A DNA stretch of 64,000 nt from positions 73,468,457 to 73,532,456 of the forward strand of contig NC_086374.1 in assembly GCF_036588685.1 (NCBI RefSeq), in the 5' to 3' direction. Below the pieces are notes generated by a model. It saw nothing but the letters and a program-made list of their open reading frames with translations, was not told the DNA's origin and made no database searches. A program made the translations under genes and the position numbers. The DNA comes from Mytilus trossulus. Taxonomy: Eukaryota > Mollusca > Bivalvia > Mytilida > Mytilidae. Positions 12,801-27,800 of this stretch are shown here, piece after piece (within the stretch, counting starts at the first letter, position 1; every line of letters starts with the position of its first letter).

Positions 12801-15800
12801 CAAGAAAGTTTAATACTAGTTTTAATCCATTCATAATCATGAGACATTTAACTGGTCTATATATCTATACTATAAATAAAAGATTAATCATCAGGTTGAC
12901 TCTGTAGATTGATGCTAGGCTAAAAATATATTAATAAAACTAAGATTATCAAAACATTGTCTTGCTTTTCGTCTTTGGTATATAAATAAGGAGATGTATA
13001 AATATGATTGCCAATTAGATAACCAGCTTTCAAATTTAGTGGATGTGGCCACCACACAGCCTTTAACAATGAGGAATACTCATACTGTATAGTCATATTT
13101 TATCAAAAATGCCTTTAACAGTGTTCCAGTCTTATCTTATACTTACACTGAGAGAATCCTATGATAAAGACAACATAGATGATAAAAAATCTCAACAGAT
13201 CTCCCTTCACCATTTTATATATCATCACAACAAAGGGGCCTAAGATCTTGAAACCTCTGAAATAGAAACAGAACATCACTTATGTATATTTAGAATTAAG
13301 AGTCAATTTCACAACATTTAAAGTTAACTATTAATATACACTTCTGCAGAATCTAAGCTTTCACAAAAATGTGGTTCATGTTGCTTAAACTAAAATATTT
13401 TTCTGTGATCTATTTTGTTGAATTGATTTTTTTTTTCCATTCTTTTTCTGTCATAGTGTTTTCTTTCTTTTAAAGTTTTTTTTATTATTTATCTTGATTT
13501 CACCAATTGATGAGAGGTTAAAGGCAGAATGGTGACCTCTAGATGTTAACTTTGGTTTTCTTGTATTATACATTGCTGTTTTTTTGGTGTAAATAGTAAT
13601 TCTGTTTTATCAATAATGGGTACATTTTGACAATTGAGTACTGTAAATTCAGAAATCAATGCGAGGTTTTTATTATTGCGAAAAATGCGAGTGAGTTGTG
13701 AACGCAATAATTTAAACTCGCATTTTGAAATATTTTATATGAATTTAACAGGATTTTTCTCAAATTCGTAAAAAATAAAAATCGTGTTTAAGTCTAAAAT
13801 GACAAAATCGCAATAATAAATGCACGCAATAATTTCTGAATATACAGTATCATCTTGAAGCAGAAAAGAAAATGAAAACAGAAAATCATTTCTTTGTTAA
13901 TGGTCTTATTTAGTGAACTGTGCATCAATTTATCCAATTGACTTTTACCTAAAGTTTTAACTCATTTAAAATTAAAAATAATTAAAATACCTGCAGAAGA
14001 ACAGAAAATAAGGTGCTGTTCCTAAAATAGCCAGAACAGCCACAACATCTTCATACTGTGTGGAGCACGTAGCTCTTCCAGGGAGCATCATCACCACAAA
14101 TACACAAGACAACAGGAACAACATCTTCATAGGGGCTCCACCCTGTAAAATACGACAATTGTTTGCTTCAGTTCATAAACCACTTTATACATACATGTAT
14201 ATATTATTTGAAAAATCGTGTGTTGATAAACTTTCTTTTAATATAAGATAAAGGGCTTATTTAACTAATGAGGGTAATAACTCTTTTAAAATAGTTAAAC
14301 ATTTTAAAAGCATTCTGTTGTTAAAGCATATATCTGACTGACTAAAATTTTCAAAGCGTGTTAAATGAACTACTGTAGTAGCTGTTTTTAATCAAATTAA
14401 AAAATTAAGTTAAAGTAAATGAACTTAAAGGATTCAGAAAAAGTGAGCCAATCGTAAAGCAGAATAAAAAAAATTACCTTGAAGGTATCTCTGACATTGG
14501 TAGTGCATTATTGGTTCTAATAAAATGACAAGTAAACAGCAGTGAACAATTTCTGCCATTGTTATAAATTCTAGTTATATTTGATATAATTATGTTCACA
14601 TCAAACTCACCAAAGTTGTGAAAAATATATTGAATCCTTGATGGTAAATTTCCTTCATAGCTAAACATAGATACATAATGGCAGCTAGAAGGACGATTAT
14701 TTCTAAAGCCCACCGTATCTAAAAGTAAATAAAAAATAAAATAAGATACACTACTTCTAGTTGTGTTTAGAGTATACAAACTGTTTCATGTTTCGTAAAA
14801 TATGCACATTTATGAATTCCCTAAGTCAAATAACAAGTTAGAAGTAAAATAAATGTATAACTTTAGATGTCTCACCTGCCTTTTGATCTTGTTTGGATTT
14901 TATGTTGAATGACCAATTACTTTGAAAACTCAAAGTTGATATAATCATTGAATATGATTTTTTTGCAAGTACATTTCACTGAATGGAAAACACATATTCT
15001 ACTTAATTTCTCTACCCCCTTAAAGACAGTAAACATTATTTACTTTAAGAGGAAAGGACAATTGACAGTTTGTACTTCATATTTTGAGGATATATTCATG
15101 AAAAATTACTTGTTTCAAAAAATATATCCTCCTCATAATGTGAAGATCAAATACCTGTAAAACAATTTATCTGATTATCATGTGGCATACCTTGTCATTA
15201 GTATCACAAGCTTTGAGAAGGAAGCATGGATCTGCCGGAGCACTGGTTGTATTAGTCATACCATTTCCTGTCTGGTTAAATGTTTGTACAGTACCTGGAC
15301 ATTTATCTTCTCCGGGTCTCAAAGCAAAAGCCACAAGAAAGATGATAAAGTAAGTGATGAAAGCCAGAAATCTCCGATAAAATCTACAACAGAAAACCAT
15401 TAAAAGAAATGTACTCATGTCATGAGATCAAAAGTTACAAATTATCTTAAATGATGTTTACATACTCAAATGTTGCTGTTTGACAAAAGAGGGGCTGAAC
15501 AAATCTCTATCTTTTGTTCAGCTAAAGATGTCCTGTACAAAATGCAACAGACTTTTTAACAATGAATACTCAATTATGTCTCTCACAATTAAAACCGACC
15601 TTCATATTTTTAGCAAATGTAATCCTAGATGGATGGATAAGAAGAATAGAGGGATTTTTTTAATTAAATTCTTACAATATGCTGAAAGAGACTATGATAA
15701 AATGTGAATCCTTTTTTGTTTGTCTCATTTGAAAAGCAGACTTGCAAAAAACCATTATGTTTTTGTGAATGGATTCTGACCCTTAAACCATCACATACCT

Positions 15801-18800
15801 GAACCTAGCAAACGTAACCCATTTTTCCTTCAGTAAGTTAACAACCAGACCATCCATCATACTCAGGTGGTTCTCTTGCTCCTGTAATGTTAAAAACACA
15901 TACAGTTGAAATAACAACAAGATTCATAGTCTGTTTCTGTGAAAACTAGTAGTAGACTTAGAAGATGTCATGGTTATCTGTACTAATTCAGACAGGTTTC
16001 ACTGTGCAATAGACTTATTTCTGAGATTATCTTTACCCCAGGTTTCTGAGATTATCTTTACCCGAGGTTTCTGAGATTATCTTTACCCGAGGTTTCTGAG
16101 ATTATCTTTACCCGAGGTTTCTGAGATTATCTTTACCCGAGGTTTCTGAGATTATCTTTACCCCAGGTTTCTGAGATTATCTTTACCCGAGGTTTCTGAG
16201 ATTATCTTTACCCGAGGTTTCTGAGATTATCTTTACCCGAGGTTTCTGAGATTATCTTTACCCCAGGTTTCTGAGATTATCTTTACCCCATGTTTCTGAG
16301 ATTATCTTTACCCCAGGTTTCTGAGATTATCTTTACCCCAGGTTTCTGAGATTATCTTTACCCCAGGTTTCTGAGATTATCTTTACCCCAGGTTTCTGAG
16401 ATTATCTTTACCCGAGGTTTCTGAGATTATCTTTACCCGAGGTTTCTGAGATTATCTTTACCCGAGGTTTCTGAGATTATCTTTACCCGAGGTTTCTGAG
16501 ATTATCTTTACCCCAGGTTTCTGAGATTATCTTTACCCCAGGTTTCTGAGATTATCTTTACCCCAGGTTTCTGAGATTATCTTTACCCCAGGTTTCTGAG
16601 ATTATCTTTACCCCAGGTTTCTGAGATTATCTTTACCCCAGGTTTCTGAGATTATCTTTACCCCAGGTTTCTGAGATTATCTTTACCCCAGGTTTCTGAG
16701 ATTATCTTTACCCCAGGTTTCTGAGATTATCTTTACCCGAGATTTCTGAGATTATCTTTACTTATTTAAACTTTTTTGAGTGGACACTTACCCCATAAAC
16801 CACTAAACTTAAAACAGAATCTTTATTGATTTCTCCTGTTTCTGATATGGTGTCTATGTATTTGAGTGGATAGCCAGCACATGTTACATTGCCATAAATC
16901 CACATCACTGCTCGAACTTTCTCTAAGATATGCTCATACATCTACAATACAGAACAAAATTCAATCTGAACGATATGTTTTATGGCTTAACCCTTACCAT
17001 GCGGGGGCCTTTATATTATGGCTGTACCTGGAATACCGTTTTTTTGGCTCCAATGGCTCTCCATACTTTTAGAGGTCAACTTTATGACATTTATTTGGCA
17101 GTGTATGCATGTTATCTCAATCTTACATCATTTATAATCATGTTTCTCTGTTTGAATGTTCATTTTGAGCTCAAATACGGACAAATAATATCAGATAAAA
17201 CTGGAAAGATGGTTGGCTTCCCTCTCGATGTCTGACACACAAAGTTCAGAGGCCTAAAACTTTAACAAATAGTGTAAACCCGCGGGCATGTTACTACTAA
17301 TCTTGTTTATTATTGAAATACGCCTAGAAAACATATTTTTCCAATTCATGAATTGCAGGTCCAGGTGAAGTCAAAAATCGAGAAAAATCTGTACCAAGAT
17401 ATCTCTGAACCAAGAACTGTTGCGGTAAATGCGTCCATAGGGTAAAATATTTGTCTATATCTATAAACTTACTTCTTTTCTTGGTAGTTTTGCAGACAAA
17501 GTAAGGGGAGTTAATCCTTGTCTATTCTTTATATCAAGTTTTCCACCCATATTTAGTAACAAGTCAAACATTTCCTGGAAGAAAAAAAATCAGAAATAAG
17601 CTAAAACTTATATTTATGAAACTTTTACATCCTATATTTATAAAATGTGTTAATTTCTATAAATTTAGCTATTAGTATAACAAAGTATTGTGAGTATTTC
17701 TATCTTGACATCTTATTATTAGCACAAAATACAGTTTTTCATTTTGCAAACAAGTTTAATTTTGCATAATTATTTTATAACTTCTAATATCTATTATAGT
17801 AAAAAAACATTTTTCATGAGAAGCAAAAAGTTACATTAACATTGATAGCACATGCATTTAGATTTTCACATGTTAGCATATACATGTACCTTAAAAAGAA
17901 ACATTTGAATATATATACCTGTATATACAAATATCATGTGCCAAATTCAATTCATACAAATAAAGTACTTTAAGATATATAACAACAAAAAGACAAAAGT
18001 TAAGCGGGCTTAAAATACTGAATCATATGTAAAAAAAATACCAATGAAGCTATAAAATTACCCTGAAGCTATAAAATTAACCCTTACCTTGATTGTTCTA
18101 AAGTACATTTTGTATTTGCAATGAAACAGCAAGATGGAATAAAATGTTGGCCCCATAGTAGTTAATGCAGTTTAAAGCAGCTTTATACTATTTGTATCAA
18201 AATCTCTACTGAATTGTGAAATATATTTGTGGCTGAAGACTTATCCCATCAGCAACAGAACTGATGCCACATGTGGAACAGTATCTGCCTACCCTTTTGG
18301 ACCACCTGAGATTACATGCAGTTTATGGTGGGTTTCCTGTTGCTCTTTCTTCAGTTTTCTATGTTGTGTTTTTCTAATGTAGTTTTTCTTTTGTTTTATT
18401 TCCCATATTTTGCCATGGCATTTTCAGTTTATTTTCTACTTTTGAGTTTGAATGTCTCTTTGGTAATATCCCCTCTTTTTGAGCAATTAATTGACCAATC
18501 AAAATACATTTAATCCTATTCATGTAATTTTATACAGAATTTCGGAATGTATATCTCAGGAGTCAATTAATTTTATATCAGTAGCATCCCTATCTGTCCT
18601 AAATAGCCAACAACAGATATAAAACACAACAAGAACGTGTCCTTAGTACACAGATACCCCACTGGCACTATCATTTTCCATGTTCAGTGGACCGTGAAAT
18701 TGGGGTGAAAACTTTAATTTGGAATTAAAATTAGAAAGATCATACTATAAGGAACATATGTACTAAGTTTCAATTGATGTGACTTCAACTTCATCAAAAA

Positions 18801-21800
18801 CTACCTTGACCAAAAACTTTAACCTGAAGCGGGACGGACAGAGGCACAGATCAGAAAACATAATGCCCCTCTACTATCGTAGAAGTACTATCATAGATGG
18901 GGCATACAAACATGCAGTACACAAACAAAAATTGTAGCTTGATATTTTTTGGTAGAACTCAAAATATAAATATGAAATGATATTCTAGCTAGATAGTACA
19001 CATATTTAAGTTAACCAAGCAAAGCAATAATACATAACAGTGATCTGATTTTTGGCCACATTAGTGATATCCATCACCTTGTACAATAGCTAGGTACGTA
19101 CAATAGCTAGGTTTGATACACACATATGTCGTATATTAACCCACATACTATGCACTTATCAATGGCATGGTCGAAAAAGCAAACATACTGAATAACATGC
19201 TTGTGCAACTTTTAATTTTAGATTTACAGACAAATGAAAACTTATCACCTATGAGTGAACTAGTCCACACTTAGTATTCATAATACATCTGATTATAAGT
19301 CTGCTAAGTTTTCTGTTGTAATTTTGAACTTTGTCACTTTAGAATAACCAAGTTTTTCATTCATTACATTAAGAATATATGTATGTTTATAGAGTTAAAT
19401 GTTCCCATACTCAAAGAATTTTGATAAGTGCATAAGTGACATAAAAATATAGTCTGCTAACCTTCTTCTGTGCATGCTGTAATCCAAGCAAGTTGCATGT
19501 TTAAGATGTAATATCATTATTAGAAGTATATATTGATAACAACAGCAAAATTACTAGTATCATCATCATAATCATACAATTTTCATACTTTTACAGTTCA
19601 CATAAAAACAAATTCTGACAGATTTAAATTCCTAGCTGTTTTGTATATTAAGGTATCATTGACAATAATTCTTACTAAAAAAACAGGAGTCAGTTTCACA
19701 AAAAATTTATGACGAAGATTGATTGTAAGTAAAAATGTATACTGAATTGTTCATGACTTACGATCAATCTGAGTTATATTTTTTATAGTGAAACCGACTC
19801 CAGATTCCTTCTTATTTATAGTCTTTCTAATCTTATCATCTGTCCCATAATTCTTTTGAGCAAACTAGTAATTTTTTGTTGTCGGTATTTGAAATGAAAA
19901 AAATATACAAGACTTGAAATGCTCCATCATTTTACAACCCTTTTGCAACAGATCTATTGAATTTATTTCAATATGGAATACCGGTTGTTGTAGAAATTAA
20001 ATAATAAACTCGCCAAAAAACACACAAGTCAAATTAATAAACTTTCAGTATTTTCTAACAGCAATTTTTATTGAAACAACCATCATTTGTTAAATAGTTT
20101 CACATTTTATTTATTTTTTCAAATTGCCTACTCAACCTCACAGTAATTTTACAGTTATAGCTATTACTGAAAGAAGACGAGTTGCAGAAAATAAGTACAT
20201 GGTTGGAGTATTTCAATTTCAACGTCACCATGAAAAAATATCTGTTAATAATACTTTTGCAAAGATATATATATACACCTGAGAACACACTCTTGTAATC
20301 ACAGGAAAAACCTACCGTTAAAGGTGCACCACTGGACTGAATAAGTAATAATAAATTTTAAAGGTATAACATTGTTACAAGTATTATCTGACAGTGCATA
20401 AAATTACTATAAAGACAAATCGTTATTATGGTGTATATATATTGTACAATGAATTTGTAAAATCAGGGATTTTGTAAAATCCCTAAAATTTCTGGAGTTT
20501 TAAAATACTGAACTAAAAATTCTTCTTATAAAATCCAATATTAAGATTTTTCATGCAAATCCATTCATTTACTCCAGGTAATTTGTGAAATAAACAATCA
20601 TTTTGTTTAAATAATTCAATAATTCAGTGAAAAAAAAATCAAATCCAACAGTAGTAACACTGAACTAGTGTGTGTCAAGTTTGGGTTAATTTGTCTGGTT
20701 TAATTAATACAATGTTAGCAGTTTTAAAATGACGAAAAAGAAAATGTAATACATGTATATGGAAACAGGAAAAATATCAGGAAATTGTGGAACACATGTT
20801 TTCAAAGACCCACACAAAAGATGAAGCAAGCTCATATTGCTACCTTGCTCGAAATTAAGCCATTGTTTCGTGATTCAGTCTGTAATTGCTAAAAAGTATA
20901 AAAGAAATAACCTATTTTCAAAATAAAATAAAGAAAGAAAGTACCGGTAAATGAAATTGATAACCTTCTTAAGAGGATTAAACAAATGCCAGGAATAAGA
21001 TATTGATTGGTTCAGGCAATGTCTTCCAGTGTAAAGTGTTAAAGGCATATCGGGACATGACTATATTAATGGGGTTTGAATATGAACCCTGTTTTGTTCT
21101 AGACTAAAATAATGGATATAAATGTTCTTGTTTAAATGGTATAAGTCCAAAGGAATACTTGTCAGTCTACCAGAACCTGGGCCAATTATTCAGTTATTCA
21201 ACAACAATGAAAACAAGTCAAATAACAATAAGTACATAAAAATGTAACAAAACAATAAGCGAGATCCAGGATAAAACACCTCCCAATGAGACCCCCAGAG
21301 AAGTATATATAAGGTATCAAATTCAGTCAGAATTGGTATTCTTTAACTGTGATATACAAGCTTCCTGAAAACCTATATATGTATTGGTTAAACGTAGCTT
21401 TACGGGGGGAAATGAGTTAAAAGACAAAAAAAATATGATTATCACGTGATTGTCTATGCCTGAAAGCATTGTTCGGCCTGGCTACGGGGATGCCTCAGCA
21501 CATTGTTCGGCCTGGCTACGGGGATGCCTCAACGCATTGTTCGCCTTGAAAGGGTTAAAGATAGTTGTCTTATTGGCAACCTCATCACATCACCTTATTT
21601 TCTTATATTAAGCCTTATATGATGATGGCCATTTTAGTTGTATGTAGGTTTATTTTATAATGTTTTTGTTAGCAAAGTAACATAACATAGGAAATAAAAT
21701 AACATATTCTAAATATGATCCATTGGTGTTTAAATCCACTTTCAGCACAATCAACTGCTATTTCATGGTGGTCAGATTTTATTGGTGGAGGGGCTGAAGT

Positions 21801-24800
21801 GTCTGAAGGGATCCACTGACCTTCTGCAGGAAAACTGACTACCCCTAAGTTAATTTAGAGTAAAGCAAATCTACCACATGCAGGATGAAAACAAACAACC
21901 TCAGTGTTCACAGGCTAGTGAAACAGTACATTTTAAAAAAAGAAGCCTTTTTTTACCGAATGTGTTATGTTTAAATAAAAGGAGATTGGGCTATACTAAA
22001 CTATACATCAATGAGGCTAAAGAATACCGAAAGGAACATGAAATGTCCTCTCAATTTTTTGCTATGTGCAACCTATACATGAACAAGTAAAAAATATTCT
22101 GTGCATTCATGTGAATTTTCCATATCTATTTAATTGTGCATATATAATATTTGTGATAAAAATATTTTGCTCCAAATGATTTCTTAATCAGTGTTTACAT
22201 TGATACAATAAGTTATAAAGCTGTTGAAAAAATTAATCAAAATTCAAACAACAACATCAAAATCTGACTTTTCAATTAAGTGCCAAAGGATCAAACCTCT
22301 TGTCCGTTCAACTGTGAATTCTATTATTGGTAAATCAATTATTTTATATTAGATATCAATGACAATAAGTTAGATTTTTGTCCTATCTATACAAATGATT
22401 TATAATACTTTACGAATATCAAAAATATGTTCTTTAGTATTTATATAGTGAAATTTTTTATAAATGGCCTTTTTTAATTATTTTGCATTGATTGATTGAT
22501 TGTTGGTTGCTTTACGCCGCATTAGCACAAAAAGGCTATATCGCGGCGAGAGCATATTAGAATATTTTTACAATTTTGCAAGCACACTTTCCAGTTATCC
22601 AAGCTTTGAAACAGATCAATCCAACATTCGACAAATTCAATTTGAAAAGCCTGAATACTACAAAAAGGACACAATTGACTATGTGACAACAAAAATAAAC
22701 TGATATTGCATGGAAATAATTCAGTTTGAAACATATATCCACTTAAATTCATTTCCTTTTTTAGTAACTACAACAACAATTTGTGGGTTTAATAAATTTG
22801 TTAATTAAAATTGAATAAAACATTGCGTCTTTTTCCTCCTTTCAAAGGATATTTACTATGAAAAAAATATCTGATTCGCCTGAAAATTAATTTGTGATGA
22901 AGCAAATCAACGAATTTCCTTTAAATCGACTTCACCCAAACCGTTAAAGATTTTGAATTGACAATTTCTCCATTTATTTAGATGACAAAATCTATGTTTT
23001 CCAACAAGAAAATCTAAAATTTAATCTAAAAAGTGTGCAATTATAAATGGTATGAAGTAGTTCTAGCTATTGTTTTTCATTAGATGTAAAACTCCAAAAA
23101 CAGTTTTATTTGTATGTTAACTGATTTTTTTTTATATTGACAAACTTATGTGAAAGACAGGCATAAAAGCAGATAGACACAATTGGTTTCCAGTTCAAGT
23201 TGATTCATGTTTACCAAATATATTTTAAGAACTATACATGTATGATACAAAATATAGCTACGGAACTTATGTTGAATGTTTTGTTATTAATTATTTGTTT
23301 CTTGCATTTAAATAATGTTGTATACCCACCTTTTTATCATGAATAACCAACATGTGCATAACTGTGTTGCCATTGGTATCTTGGAGATTAGGGTTAGCTC
23401 CCTTTGCTAAAAGCAGACGAACACATTCTTCTTGTCCAAGGGAGGCAGCAAAACTCAAGGGGTATTCTCCATAATATACATGGCTGATTGAAATAGAAAT
23501 CAATTATTTTTATAAGTTTAAAACAAGATATATTGTGAGCTAATGTTCCCTATATTTATGACCATGCTGGTAAATTGATCTACATAAAATGTCTTAAATT
23601 TTACTTACAACAGAGGCTAAAATAGGTGTCCTTTCTTTATTTATTTTTTATCTTTAGACTAGTGTATACAATTTTTGCATTAACATTATTTTGACATAGA
23701 CCAAGAGATTAGCAGGATGTTATAAAAACAGAAAAATTATTAAGTAACATGTTTGTACATCTCCCTTTAATATGATTTTTAAATTTATGTAAACAAACTT
23801 AAACTAGAGGCTCTCAAGAGCCTGTGGGACTCACCTTGGTCTATGTGCATATTAAACAATGGACACAGATAAATTCATGACAAAATTGAGATTTTGGAGA
23901 TGGTGATGTGTTTGTGATCTTACTTTACTGAACATTTTTGTTGCTACGATTATCTCTATCTATAAACTATGAACTTGGCCCAGTCATTTCAGTGGAGAAT
24001 ATTTTCTAAAAATTTACAAAAATTTATGAAAATTGTTAAAAATTGACTATAAAGGACAATAACTCCTTAAGGGGTCAATTGACAATTTTGGTCATGTTGA
24101 CTTACTTGTAGATCTTATTTTGCTGAACATTATTGCTGCTTACAGTTTATCTAGTTTATTTAGCAAAGGAATTATCAAATCGTATTAGAAAATTCAAGAT
24201 ACTACCTATAGTTCAGCTAATCTTACCCTACATAATCAGTTTTCTCACATAAGTCCACCCACTCATGTTCTAGTGAATCTGTTCTTGATTCCTTCTGATC
24301 ATCTGGGGTGAAGAAATTTCCTGTGGCTCTCTGATGATAATCAGCTCCATGATCCAACAAAAATTTAACCATAGCAGGATCTTCATTTACAATGGCAAAA
24401 TGTAAAGCGCTCTCACCTAAAAATATATACAAATAGTCCAACTTGACATTTGGGCAATGAAAATTTACAAATTCACTGAAGTATGACAGTATGGAGCTTT
24501 TTATTTCCTTAATGACTATGGGCTGTCTTGAGCTTAATGAATGAAGTTGGTTATTTTTTAGTTTATCTTTAAAAACATTCAACTCCTAGAGTGCCTCCCT
24601 GTGCTTCAGGTTTATGCTCTTATAATATACTAGATTATGGAGTGTGTGTCCGAGCGAGAACTGCTCTAGTTCATTACTTTATGAATATTTTTTCTATGGT
24701 CAGGTTGTTGTCACTTTGACACATTCACCATTTCCATTTTCAATTTTAACTCCTGTCAGCATGCAGAACATGAATAAATAAACATTCATTGGTTATTGCA

Positions 24801-27800
24801 ATAATTTTAGAAGATGAATGTTTTTAAGTTTATAAAACAGTACAGTTCACAAAGGTTTCACTGTAAAACTAAGTTTGATGCACAAATGTAAATAATTTAA
24901 AATCTTAGAAATAGGATTTGACACATGACTTTTTCAGTTTCATTCACACTTTTGGGTTTATAATGTTCACTTAAAAAATACAGTGAGTTTTTATATTTCA
25001 ACTCAAAACCTTAATGTTGACAGGCTAGTGATTTCAACTATTTACACCACTAGGCCACCAATTGCAAGACTCATTTGCTTTCAATTAAAAGACAGAGGTG
25101 AGTGGTTATCTATTTCTACTCAACACCTTAGTTTTGAGAAGCTAGTGATACATCATATAGTAGTTCAATTATTTTGACCACTGGGTCACCAAGGCTCCTT
25201 TGCTTTCAATTTAAAGACAGTGAGTTTTGATCTACAATGTATATCAGACATACCATAGTACTCATCCTTCAGGTAAATATCATTCAGTAATTTCGGATAG
25301 GCCTTAATAAGTCTTTTGGCAAGATCTGCATGGATAGCTGTTGACAGTAATACACACATATGGAGGATGTTTTCCCCAACGGTACCTCTCTGGTTAATAT
25401 CCCAGCATTCAACACGATATTTACGATCTGAAAAATATAATAACAATCTTATTAAAAATGCACGATCAATTTGGACAAAAAAGTTCAAACTTGAAATAGA
25501 CTTTTAGATTTATATTTACATGTGATATATAATACAAGAAGATTTTACAATAGGAATATGTATTACAGACTGAATTTAAAGTTATATAGTATTTGTTATG
25601 ACAATTCATACAGAATCTTTGTATCAATGAAACCTTACTGTATTTCAAAATTTCAAAACATAACTTTAGACCTTAAAAAAGTTAGATATTATATTCAAGA
25701 AACCTACAAATTAAATTCTGTTTTGAAAAAGATTTTTAAAACAGATGAAACTCATAAAAATCTAAAGAAAACTGTACATAAACATCTATTTGCCATTGTT
25801 TTACATATTCATGATATTGTATTAATATTGTGTCATAGATCATACTTTATGGTTTAGTATATGTTTAATTTACTTGTTTTTGTTGATATTTCTTTTAAAC
25901 TGAGTTCAGCCATTTGAATTTTAAAATATTTCATAGTGTGTTTTTCTTATGTTATAATGTTATACCACTTCATCAGGTTAAAGTTAAGATTGATGCCTGT
26001 TAAAACATTTAAACCACATGAACCAGCTTCATTTGTTTGCACCAGCTGTCCTAAGTCAGAAACCAGTCTTTCAATGGTTCTCATTTGTTGGTGGGGTTCA
26101 TAAGTGTTTCTCGTTTCTCAATGTTTATATAGATTAGACTGTGTGTCTGACCCTATTAATGTAACTCTGGAAGTTTGAGGACAAACCAGAGTCAATTCCA
26201 TTGCACACAAAAATTTACATCGAAAGGATAAAGTACATAAAACATTATACATAAAAAAGTGAAGTGTGTATACAGATATTATTGTTAAAAGTTCACATAC
26301 AAGGTGTTTGGCTGCAACACATACAAACTTTACAATGAGGAAGGCAAACATTTAAATGAAACATTCAATGCCATGCCATTACATTGCATTACTAGATACA
26401 AAATAAATGTATATTCAACATAAGCATGGATTAAATTCACAACAGCTGATTTTAAGCTAATATTACTGCTAGCCCTAATGATGCAATATCAGACATGTTC
26501 ATTTTACTAAAAAATGTATATTTAAGAAAGTAAACTTTGCTATTGATTATCTTAGAATAAAATAGTTCAATAGACACGTTCTTTTTCTAACAAATGTATA
26601 TTTTGCTATTAAAGTTCTTTGACTATTTGTTTTACACTTACATGTATACATTGTTAAACAAATTAAGAAATTTCTTGGCAACATTACTTTTTCTCTGTAC
26701 CTTCTACGGGTACATGTATATAAACACGTATGTATCAGACTATGGCAAAAATAGCTCTGTACAAAGTTGTACTGAAATTGATGAACCTTATACATAAATC
26801 ACACTATTTTAACAGTGTTATCTTAGAAATGTTTCTTTACTCTGACTACTGTTTAGAGAAAATCAATTCTTAAAGGTTCAAAATTCATATTTGCAAAACT
26901 AATTCAAAGACTTAAGGGATTTAAAATAACTTTGCATGTGCATTCACAATCATGTTAAACAACTGGATTGAACTCAAAGCAAAGTTATGAGTACCTTAAA
27001 ATATATTGCTAGCAATTGTATAATTATATTTATATAATTCTAAATTATGATATCACATATATTATCAAAAGATTTTATTCTTTCATAAAACGTTACAATT
27101 CACAAATAAAAAGGAGTCAATCCTGCAATGAACATGTATAGAAAGAAATGTCTTTACTGCATTTATTCATGACTAAAAGTTAACAGAAGATTCTAAAAAA
27201 ATAACTATGTAACTGCAAAAAAACTACTTTTTCATTCCATTAAGTTAATGGAGTGCATGAATATTTTTGTAACATTTGCTATCCTTGTACATTTGTACCT
27301 TAAATAACAGAACGTAAAATTTAGCCTCCAGAATAGAATGATGATTAACTCCCCTGTCCTTGATGGTTCAGTTAGAGTTGACAGTGCAATCACCACATTG
27401 ATAAAGTAATTAAATTCAAATCTCAGAAATTTAATGTGCATTAAACCATCATGAAACATATTAGAAATCATCATATGGGGAGACAACTTGCGCTATGCAA
27501 CAGAAATCTTACCTGGCAAATTGGTGTCAGCTACAAATCAAGTGAAGAAATTACAGAAAATCCACTACAGTACAAACAACATATACAATACATATAACAC
27601 AGACAACTCATGATGTCTGTATTGTCAATTTAATAAGAATAGTTAGAATTGTGGACAAGAAATATGTATATGTATACCACGGGTGTTATTCGGTTTATCG
27701 AGAAAAATGAGCGTGAAAGAATATCTAACGGCGGTCAAGTATTGAGCGACGATCGTGAAAGTTCTGGTAACGGATCGTGAAAGACATTTCATCGAGAAGA

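Larger units (their letters stand above)
17575..23329. other. Long TRPV intron with repeat remnants
   Basis: No exon recognised. Contents: a reverse copy of the GCCCC-ended repeat at 18640-18910, a foldback MITE at 19686-19801, a repeat with 34-bp internal duplications at 21370-21560, and a GC-richer repeat scrap at 22486-22560 (GATTGATTGTTGGTTGCTTT then ACGCCGCATTAGC), which I recognise as a common bivalve repeat end. The rest is AT-rich. Confidence 0.55.

Noticed and set aside
16016..16765. Possible CRISPR-like array
   Set aside because: The 25-bp repeats are directly adjacent with no unique spacers, and the DNA is animal.
16988..17300. A piggyBac-like element starting TTAACCCTTACCATGCGGGG
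   Set aside because: The left end is suggestive but I could not find a matching right end with TTAA.
22500..22703. 67-codon plus-strand frame
   Set aside because: It starts in a common bivalve repeat end (TTTACGCCGCATTAGC) and continues into AT-rich intron.
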